From contig OZ020589.1 of NCBI GenBank assembly GCA_963971535.1, positions 68,611,239 to 68,675,238 of the forward strand: a stretch of 64,000 nt of DNA, read 5' to 3'. The translations under genes were made by a program, and so were the position numbers. The notes below the pieces were generated by a model, which did not search any database, was not told the DNA's origin, and saw only the letters and a program-made list of their open reading frames with translations. Below, one piece after another: positions 57,901 to 64,000 of the stretch (positions are counted from its first letter, which is position 1; the number at the start of each line of letters is the position of its first letter). The DNA comes from Notolepis coatsorum (Eukaryota; Chordata; Actinopteri; Aulopiformes; Paralepididae).

Positions 57901-59901
57901 AAAACAGCGCTTGTTGGACTTTATCCATTGACTTGCTTCCTCCGCGTTCAGCTTGGGGAAGGAGTCACATTGCGCTAGCCAGTGTTCTTTCTCACAGTAG
58001 GGGCACACTATCTTCCACTTCTCCGTTCTGGAGGGGGTACTGTGGCTCCTGCTGCTCGGTACTGACTCCGATTGGTGCATCACAGTCACCGATCTTCTTC
58101 CATCATTTAGTCGTCTGGTTCCTTCTCTGGAGCCAGGGGTGCTCCGTCCGAATGTATCTAGCCGTAGGCTGCTGACTTCTCTCGCCAGGAAGTCTGCTAG
58201 ATCGAGGAGGTTCGGTTCGGGGCCATTCGGGTCTCGGTGGTCTCTCTGCCGCCTAAAACGCTCCTGTCGAGCGGGCGGCAGCTTCTCCAAGATCCTTTCC
58301 ACATTTGAGTTGGCGTAAAGTTCATGCCTCCCCTTCTCTCTCTGCGCTCCCAACATCCCTACCAGGGACTGCACTCTGATGGACAGGTCGTCCAGTGCTC
58401 GATTGTCTATTGCTGGGGGTAAGCGGTCGATGTGTCGGATCTCCTGGATCACGTAATCCCATATGCGCCCATACCTCTGGTCCAATGCTACCAGCGCTGC
58501 TGTGTATGGGGTGGTGGAAGTCGCGTAGGCGAGCGCTATATTATGTGCGCGGGGTACCTTTAAGTGCTTCAGTAGGATGGCGTATTTATGGCGTTCATCC
58601 AATACATCCACCAACATGGTCTCCAGACACATGCGGAGTTCTGTATACTGGGCCCGGTTCTCTTGGGTGAAGTCGGGTACCATAGGCGTGCCAATGTATG
58701 ACGCTGACTGTGGATACATCGGCGAGCGTTGGGGGAGAGGCCTCCTAGGCGAGTCTCCTCCCGCTCCTTGGTATGGGCTGGTACCGGCAGTGTACCATGG
58801 CCCGCTTGTCCAGGTGCTGTTCCTCGGTGCGGGTCGTGCGTCGTGCTCACCCGGGTATAGAGTCGGGGGTCTGTAGCGCAGCTCCGCGGGAGTATAGCCT
58901 GGGCTGTACCGGACCTCCTGGTCCGGTAGAGTACTGTGCTGTCGTCGGGCGTGGTTCTCCTCCTCTTCCTCTTCGTCTTCAGTTAGGTCATCCAGTGCTT
59001 GTAGTCTCTGGTTTAGCCTCTCCACAGGATATGCTGCTCCTTCCCGGTTGCTAGGTCTCGCTTGGACCGGTGGGGGGAGGTGGTCTGTGGGGGGTATAGA
59101 CCTCGTCTGTTGGTCAAGTTCAGGGTTGTTTACTCGGCTAGGGGATGCCGCCCTGGAGGTGTGTCTAGACGAGTTCCTGGAGCCTCTGGCGGAGGGAGAG
59201 GGTGTTGTCCGTCTGATCAGCTGTTCTATTAGTTGCACTTGCTGTCTGTCGCGCTCTGCGTCCCGTAGAGCACCAGCAGCTGCTCGCTGGCTGTCTGCTC
59301 GGTCTCGGGCCACATTCTCTTCCCTCTGAATGCGTCTTATTTCTAGACGTATATGCTCTTCTTCGCTCCGCTGCTGGATCTGCAGTCGGTCGCGTTCAGC
59401 AGCGGCGTTCAGGCTGATGAGGAAGGCCTGCTGTAGGGTCCTCTCTGCCTCGCTGGGAGAAGGCGGTTGTATAGGGGAGCCTTCCCTCGGGGTACTCCTT
59501 GCGGAGCCTTGGAGCTCTATCTCCACGGTGCTCTCCCCGTCTTCTTCCGTGCCGAGTTCTCTCTCGGTAGCGTTGTATTCCTCCCGGGACTCATCGGGGA
59601 CTACTTCTTCAGTACTGGCGGGGTGTGAAGTCATGTCTGGTTCCCACTGGTCCCCACCGTGAACTTGGTCAGTTACATTAGAACCCGTAGGGGCCTCTAT
59701 GGTCGGGGTAGTCTGGGCGTTGGGGTTAGACATACTTTTACTTTCTAGTTTTACCGCGTTTACTGTTAGTAGAAGACTAGGTTGTTGACTGACAGCGTAA
59801 GCCTCTAAGTACTGAGGGAGCCGTCGTTCGCGCTGCGGGCGTTGGTTAGGAGGATCGTTTCGTGGAGTGTTCATCATAGGCCATTTCAATATTAATAACA
59901 C
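54937..59901 (-). CDS. BEL/Pao Gag-Pol polyprotein lacking integrase
   Basis: One open frame of 1654 residues. Approximate order: charged coiled-coil Gag part 150-230; Gag core 405-580; zinc knuckles with Cys/His near 633-695; aspartic protease near 745-860 (AVLDDGSEKTLL); reverse transcriptase 1000-1210 with SGDIKGMF (Asp1091) and FYVDN (1167-1171); RNase H 1350-1490 with FSDAS, RLELCAA, WSDSTTVLAW and NPADVITRG. After a short linker the chain passes at about residue 1555-1565 into YLPSLQTRQKW and the DUF5641-like end (1567-1640). No HHCC zinc finger and no D,D-35-E core exist between, a loss of roughly 400 residues or more compared with a usual BEL/Pao polyprotein. The Met at 59733 (MSNPNAQ) or 59877 may be the true start. 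Confidence 0.93.
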   Translation of the reverse strand: MLLILKWPMMNTPRNDPPNQRPQRERRLPQYLEAYAVSQQPSLLLTVNAVKLESKSMSNPNAQTTPTIEAPTGSNVTDQVHGGDQWEPDMTSHPASTEEVVPDESREEYNATERELGTEEDGESTVEIELQGSARSTPREGSPIQPPSPSEAERTLQQAFLISLNAAAERDRLQIQQRSEEEHIRLEIRRIQREENVARDRADSQRAAAGALRDAERDRQQVQLIEQLIRRTTPSPSARGSRNSSRHTSRAASPSRVNNPELDQQTRSIPPTDHLPPPVQARPSNREGAAYPVERLNQRLQALDDLTEDEEEEEENHARRQHSTLPDQEVRYSPGYTPAELRYRPPTLYPGEHDARPAPRNSTWTSGPWYTAGTSPYQGAGGDSPRRPLPQRSPMYPQSASYIGTPMVPDFTQENRAQYTELRMCLETMLVDVLDERHKYAILLKHLKVPRAHNIALAYATSTTPYTAALVALDQRYGRIWDYVIQEIRHIDRLPPAIDNRALDDLSIRVQSLVGMLGAQREKGRHELYANSNVERILEKLPPARQERFRRQRDHRDPNGPEPNLLDLADFLAREVSSLRLDTFGRSTPGSREGTRRLNDGRRSVTVMHQSESVPSSRSHSTPSRTEKWKIVCPYCEKEHWLAQCDSFPKLNAEEASQWIKSNKRCFRCARSHMAAECRLKKRCTKCDGAHLDILHDSNRRRPSPAPSSSKASVMYIDPASSSGARVLLKVVRVTLSYQNKVLDTYAVLDDGSEKTLLLASAAAQLGLRGSETQMTIRTIRRDLKTIKGENVSFSIAASGQPERRYQITDAFTSQEIGLSRYTYPVAKLMEKYAHLRKLPIPLIDNAMPTLLIGSDHADLIVPIDRVHTGPRGCPAAVETRLGWTLQGPLAKSLNRSTATRCLHSRVTEGETALLQHVERLWTLEQMPFKNGKKDIRSKDDIYAIHLLETGTKRVPVNGVLRYATPLLRREGMPTFHAKTDATKRYLLNTERRLAKNPAQESVYRAEIEKLITAGHVTKMDIKEADQTTESWYVPHHKVHHNGKDRLVFNCSYQIGSQNLNKELLPGPTLGPSLLGVLLRFRQEKVAISGDIKGMFLQVRLVEEDKPLLRFLWREKPGDEHPAIYQWEVLPFGTTCSPCCATFALQKHVAEDPAADEEVRHSVKNSFYVDNCLQSLSTQEEAEALLIKLRASLIKGGFDLRQWASSDPQVLRSLSSEDKAASSETWMATIPGEAQEMTLGLVWRFKTDSLHYRHRPLTTEQGRPAAAPTTRRSVYTTLARQYDPLGCILPYTTRAKMIVRALWDKDQGWDDPIPAHLASTWREWEMELHSLPGVNMRRSYFPPTVRPETCKMDLHVFSDASEVAYGSVAYLRAQEEGGEIYTAFVLTRSRIAPRKQQSIPRLELCAALAGAHLATLIQRELTIPVSRTILWSDSTTVLAWIKSDSCKYKVFVGVGVTEIQDLTEELTGETEWRYVDTKQNPADVITRGMPLDDLTRRNVYSDGPAFLKLPEGEWPTPIPREASQEEAENKKPVFCGLSTVISADPNIDDCTTIESAQQRTFLLHYLPSLQTRQKWVKERDNLTEGTVVMIIDQSLPRAMWPAGRVSKVITGADGKVRAAEVLVQGRTYTRPVARLIELPRLPDTIDDDHDPITL

Positions 59902-59925
59902 TATATTAATATTACACTAATTACC

Positions 59926-59943
59926 ATCCGGCTCGAAGGACCA
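59926..59943 (-). promoter_or_regulatory. Primer binding site, tRNA-Tyr type
   Basis: On the plus strand TCCGGCTCGAAGGACCA equals the 3' end of tRNA-Tyr with CCA, 17 bases, two bases from the LTR edge. The tRNA identity is from memory of animal tRNA-Tyr. Confidence 0.8.
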
Positions 59944-59945
59944 AT

Positions 59946-61368
59946 TGTAACTGAGGGGTACAATTCCCTGACTGTATTACTAGATATGATACTTACTACC
60001 ACTACCTTTGTACTTTATATTCGGCCACCCAGTACTCGGCATAAATATATTATGATAAACACTCTCACGTAGATGAAACGGATCCAACACAAATGTACGA
60101 AGTCGAAGTATGTATTTATTCCTACACAGCAATGGTGTGTAGAGCAATCACTTAATTACATTTATGAATTGAAATAGTATGCACTTTTATGGCAAAGAGT
60201 ATTCGTCGGTATATCAATAGAGAATGTCCAATCTCTGATGGCGCAGGTGGTAAATATACGACCTGGAATAGTTAAGGAATAATAGCAATGATACTTTAAT
60301 GATTATAGAACTGGATACACTAGGGGGGAATTCCGGTCGCTTGTAAGACAACTGGAGAAGGGGGGGGGGGGGGGTAGAGTCTGGCTGTATCCGTCTGGCC
60401 GAGGGTATCCTGGGAGAACCCACGGTTGTGCGGCTCGGTGCCTCAGCGATCCTCGATCCACAGATGAAAGCAGTTGGACTCTCTGTGGGCCGGCTTCCTC
60501 CGGTCCACGATGGAGAGACGTGAAGCGACCTCGTCGTGTAGAGCGTCTCCTCACCTGTCGTCCTCTCCGGGGGGGGGTTTTCCAACACACGGCAGTGTTG
60601 GTCTTTATCCATAGAATAATCACTGTATACAAAGCATAATCCGTGCCTGGGAAGGCGGGCTGTCGTCGGTAGAATAATCCGGTATGCAGGTCCACTCGCT
60701 CGTCGGCTCTGGGGCTCCTCGGGTGCAGCCTCACATGGGGTCGGCCACCCTGGATAAGCAGCCAGTTCTCTGCCCGAAACGATGGGGTACTGACTACGAT
60801 AGTATTCTCACCGCACGAAGCACTACATATGAATAGACTATTATTAGCTTAATAGACTACGTCCAACTCGACGATATAGTGCCAAATATGACTATTCAAA
60901 TATTAATATACACGATGTCTCAATACCGATGGTAGGCCGAACTTGGCCTTACTCCCACACGTGGCGTCGCGGGGAGGCTTTACGTCTGTCACTCTATTGG
61001 AGGGTAAGAAACTGGACTAAAAAAGGAAGTCCTACTTTAGTAGCGCAGTATATATACGCACTATGAACAAATAGTACCGTTAGTGGTGCGGTAGCCAGAT
61101 TCCTACGCGGAACTAGGACTTGTTCGTACATGTTGAGCGGTACGTTTGAACTGGGTCTGGGGGGTATGGCAGCCTGGCACCAAGGTCTCGACCAATAGTA
61201 GAATGGAGACTATTATGGGATGTTCAGTAGGCTAGAATGGATATTCAATGCATATTGTACAAGGAATATACAAGGGATATCAGGGAATATTAGAGAATAT
61301 ACAAATACAATTAAATATATATATATAAATAAATATATATATTCGGTTTAATCTGGCCCTTCACAACA
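59946..61368 (-). repeat. BEL/Pao 5' LTR, 1423 bp
   Basis: The upstream LTR on the coding strand. Compared with 53409-54828 it has a CT insertion near 60482, one more G in the run at 60360-60374, and two base changes near 60593-60598. A TA-rich block lies about 30-70 bases from its start. The 143-codon frame inside is not supported as a gene. Confidence 0.95.
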
Positions 61369-61760
61369 GCTTGTATTTGATGATATTCTTCTTTGTTATT
61401 TACTTGAATGGTTTGATCATTGATTGGTGGAGTAATATGGGGTTCTGATAAACTAAAATTATTTGTTAAAATAACACAAGCTAACATATATTTTTACATT
61501 TATGCAAATGAATATGCAATATGTATAACTTGAATAAGTAATAAATACAGAAACACCATGTTTAACAATATGTAAATGTGTAGCTACATTTATTTTACAT
61601 TACATTAACATTTATACGGTCTTTGGCCCTTTGAGGGCAACCATAATGCTGATGTGGCCCTCTGTGAAAATGAGTTTGACACCCCTGACCTAAATGTTTA
61701 CTGTGAGCGATTAGTACCAAATTTCCCTCGGGATGAATAAAGTATTTCTATTCTATTCTA

Positions 61761-62300
61761 AACTGCCTGTTTGACAAGTAGAAGGAAGACCATATAAGAG
61801 CATCACCAGAAATACAGAGCCATTTGCTCTGCCAATCAAAGGCAGCATCTAAATGTGTGGTAAGCTAAAACATTTTAGCCTAGTTTAGTTACCGGTAGCA
61901 GCTAACTAGTTAGTTTTGGTGAGGATGCAAAGCATGTAAGATGCATTGCAGGGAAAAACAGGCAGGGACTTATTTCCTGGTCGCAAAATGCGCACTCTAA
62001 CATAACATAGCACGCTGTTGTTGTTGGGCTGCTGGCAGCCGGAGCTGCACTTGGGAGGAAATGAGACCTGCCACAGGATTTAAAAAATAATAGTATCGAT
62101 ATGAACCGAACGTTGTTAGCTGCCGGAGCCATCGATATTATGGATGGAGCTGCGCTTGGGCGGAAATCAGACTTGCCACGGGATTTTCAAAATAAGAGTA
62201 TCGATATGAACCGAATGCCAGTGCAGTAAATCCATCAATTTTTTCATAGCACGCTGTACAGCCCTGATGTCTGCCTTAGTTAAATATAAAACCACCAAAC
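61761..62300. other. Unassigned, with a direct duplication
   Basis: The blocks 62033-62135 and 62137-62216 repeat GGAGCTGC.CTTGGG, GAGACCTGCCAC-like and AGTATCGATATGAACCGAA. No gene seen. Confidence 0.5.
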
Positions 62301-62308
62301 ATTTACAT

Positions 62309-62458
62309 TAGTGATGCACCGATGTATCACTCCCGTCCAAATCCCGTTGATTTTGTTGTCATAGTTCCCACTCCCTTCTGCTCCCGTTGACTTTTACTCC
62401 CGGTCCTGCCCAATCACGTGAAATCGACTCCCATCCCGTGGGAATCCCGAAAAGAGAG

Positions 62459-62490
<32 letters not shown>
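62309..62490. repeat. hAT-like end followed by (CT)n
   Basis: TAGTGATGCACCGATGTATC resembles a common fish hAT terminus; the (CT)n run lies at 62459-62490. Confidence 0.4.
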
Positions 62491-62494
<4 letters not shown>

Positions 62495-62511
62495 TTTCAA
62501 TTCAATTCCAT

Positions 62512-63172
62512 GTGGATATTCTTGCTTCCAAGCTGCGACAGAAAATAGGCTTCCTATACAGAAATATACAGCTTTCTCATGAAGCTTTATTCTTATCAAT
62601 TTTGGACTATGGTGATGTGATTTATAGACATGCTGCAGCTTTAACTCTTAAACCGCTGGACTCGGTCTATCGCTCTGCCCTCAGATTTATTACTGGTGAC
62701 AGATATGATACCCACCACCACTGTGTCCTTTATGAAAAGGTTGGATGGCCTTCTCTGGTTGAAAGGCATACCTATCATTGGTATTTGTTTATTTTAAAGC
62801 CCTTGGTAAACTTCCCACTTACATCATTGGAATGGAATCTTGCAACCTACTGTATTTTACACATTCAAATGATGGTTCAAAGGGTTCAAATGGTTCTTAG
62901 AGTTCCTCGAGTTTGCTCTGGACTAGGAAAAACTGATTTTTCCTTTGATGCTTCCAACACCTGGAATGCCCTCCAACTGAAGCAGAAGGTTCTTCCTTCT
63001 TTTGCTGCATTTAAAAACATGATTTTCAACCACTGACTTGTAACTTATTTTGGCAGATATTTTGTATGTATGAAATTGCTGATAAACTTGTCTTGTTTTG
63101 TAAGCTTGTCGTTGCTGTAAATGCAGGTAACGTGAGTGTGTTACGAGTTGAAATAAGGTTTGAAATGAAATA
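62512..63172 (+). mobile_element. LINE 3' fragment with reverse transcriptase C-terminus
   Basis: A 174-codon frame (62512-63036) reads SILDYGDVIYRHAAALTLK, SALRFITGDRYDTHHHC and YEKVGWPSL. This is the familiar C-terminal end of a fish LINE reverse transcriptase whose clade I cannot fix. It is followed by a 3' UTR ending AAATAAGGTTTGAAATGAAA. The 5' truncation abuts the CT run. The middle is slightly divergent (LLGKLPPY-like part altered), so it is probably inactive. It differs from LINE-A, -B and -D. Confidence 0.75.
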
Positions 63173-63549
63173 CTGTTGCTGGTCTGGACTGGTCCTCTGA
63201 GCTCCTCTCTAGTCAAGCTTTAGTTGCTGCCGGGTTTAATCCAAAATATTGCCAAATCCTCTGCCATCATTGTGTAACGTGTCTCTAGAGCCTCTTTTCT
63301 CTCCTTCACGTGAAGTTAGAACTACTATGTAAGTGAAACCGAATAGTTGCTATCCGCGCAGACCGTTTATAATGTTGTCTGACCTACACGCTTGATACCA
63401 TGCTTTAGTGTTTTACAAATTAGTGTTTTTGAATTTAGGCACCGATATGCGAAAATGGGTTTTATTTATATAAAATAAATATTAAAAAGTTCCTCAGGGG
63501 GCTTATACAGAACCAAGCATTTCACTGTAATGTACATGTGTGTACCTTA
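63173..63549. other. Unassigned sequence
   Basis: No feature recognised. Confidence 0.4.
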
Positions 63550-63882
63550 TAGGGGTATAACTGTACACGGAAGCCACGGTTCGGTACGTACCTCGGTATT
63601 GGGGTCACTGTTCGGTACGATTTCGGTACAACAGCAACAAATATATTTATAATGTAATTTATAAAAAATAAAAGAATTATAATAATTTATAATAATCATT
63701 ATATATTTATGATAATTATTATTATTAAATAGAATAATTTTCTATAGGCTTGCCGTGGTAGTCAGTGATACTGGTGTCATTCTGTGTTCAGGCATCCACT
63801 GAATAAATTAATTGCCTACTGTCCCTTTAACAACTTATCCTTGCTAAGGCCCAGTCCACACGAGCGCTGGATTTAATGTAAC
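63550..63882 (+). mobile_element. hAT-like left end
   Basis: TAGGGGTATAACTGTACACG and GGTTCGGTACGTACCTCGG are the start of a common fish hAT family. The right end is not seen before the LTR at 63883. Confidence 0.45.
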
Positions 63883-64000
63883 TGTTGTGAAGGGCCAGAT
63901 TAAACCGAATATATATATTTGTTTATATATATATATTTAATTGTATTTGTATATTCTCTAATATTCCCTGATATCCCTTGTATATTCCTTGTACAATATG
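63883..64000 (+). repeat. Second BEL/Pao LTR, opposite orientation, cut by window end
   Basis: TGTTGTGAAGGGCCAGATTA and the following TA-rich block are the reverse of the LTR ends at 54828 and 61368. 118 bases are visible. It may be a solo LTR or another full element. Confidence 0.93.

Larger units (their letters stand above)
53409..61368 (-). mobile_element. BEL/Pao LTR retrotransposon, complete ends, integrase missing
   Basis: 7960 bp with two LTRs, a primer site, a purine tract, one Gag-Pol frame and a 5-bp duplication gcttg (53404-53408 and 61369-61373). The LTRs start TGTTGTGAAGG and end CAGTTACA on the coding strand. The polyprotein order Gag, protease, reverse transcriptase, RNase H, DUF5641-like end is that of BEL/Pao, but the integrase core is absent. 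It is inserted in the hAT element 52566-61687. Confidence 0.95.
52566..61687. mobile_element. hAT-type element in LINE-A, containing the BEL/Pao copy
   Basis: Ends CATAGGTGTCAAACTC / GAGTTTGACACCCCTG, with a perfect 8-bp duplication acctaaat (52558-52565 and 61688-61695). Subterminal CCGCGGGCCAAATCCGGCCC at left and GATGTGGCCCTC at right. Without the LTR element it is about 1.15 kb and has no transposase. A tail-C LINE end (53107-53245) is also inside. Confidence 0.88.
44775..61760 (+). mobile_element. LINE-A, Rex1/L2-like, 5' truncated and split by five insertions
   Basis: The pieces are 44775-45064, 45415-45759, 46712-46786, 51236-51704, 52169-52565 and 61688-61760. They read as one reverse transcriptase and 3' end: HAGKAAGPDSVSPKVLKTC, SAFDTIRPGLLGEKLEA, VVDYLTGRPQYVRL, GAPQGTVLSPFLFTIYT, then [29 protein letters not shown] and the tail CCCTCGGGATGAATAAAG with (TTCTA)n. 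About 1.6 kb of LINE is spread over 17 kb. It has internal deletions, including the FADD region, and frameshifts, so it is dead. Confidence 0.82.

Noticed and set aside
55532..59662. Many plus-strand frames of 70-130 codons
   Set aside because: Antisense shadows of the BEL/Pao Gag-Pol frame.

Overview
The window looks like a piece of a bony-fish (teleost) nuclear genome. A vertebrate-type multi-exon transporter gene with GT-AG introns sits among long CA, TTA and poly-G/C tracts and fish-style repeats: LINEs of the Rex1/L2 type ending in short repeats, a tRNA-derived SINE, and many hAT, TTAA-target and Harbinger-like non-autonomous elements. No CRISPR array, operon or other prokaryotic feature is present. 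No genus can be named from the sequence alone.

Layout. Positions 1-6180 are intergenic and repeat-filled: a decayed cysteine-rich coding remnant, LINE 3' tails, a fold-back element and SINE pieces. Positions 7072-31198 (minus strand) hold one host gene, a divergent slc5a7-like high-affinity choline transporter. Its eight coding exons join in frame to 556 residues. Its introns carry most of the small transposons: three TTAA-flanked elements, hAT MITEs with 8-bp duplications, fold-backs, a 3-kb Harbinger-like element and a 133-bp CA tract. Positions 31247-42500 are the gene's upstream side, with microsatellites, one TTAA element inside a hAT-like element, a possible TATA promoter near 41168, and no second host gene that I can support. 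Positions 42515-44106 are a fold-back followed by a 1.4-kb minisatellite.

Positions 44775-61760 are a single truncated LINE spread over 17 kb by successive insertions: two hAT elements, a TTAA element that holds a second LINE, which holds a third LINE, which holds a Harbinger-like element, then a SINE, then a hAT element that holds a complete BEL/Pao LTR retrotransposon at 53409-61368. Target duplications support most of these steps. The BEL/Pao copy is young: its 1.42-kb LTRs differ by about two substitutions and two small length changes, and it has a 5-bp duplication and a tRNA-Tyr-type primer site. It encodes one open 1654-residue Gag-Pol. That polyprotein runs from RNase H straight into the C-terminal DUF5641-like segment, so the integrase zinc-binding and catalytic domains are missing in frame. 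A second LTR of the same family enters at 63883 in the opposite orientation and leaves the window.

The most useful leads are the integrase-less but recently inserted BEL/Pao element, the Trp-to-Tyr change at the expected choline-binding cage of the transporter, the matched filled and empty sites of two TTAA elements, the TTAA-punctuated array at 16109-16338, and the minisatellite whose units match the end of its neighbouring fold-back.
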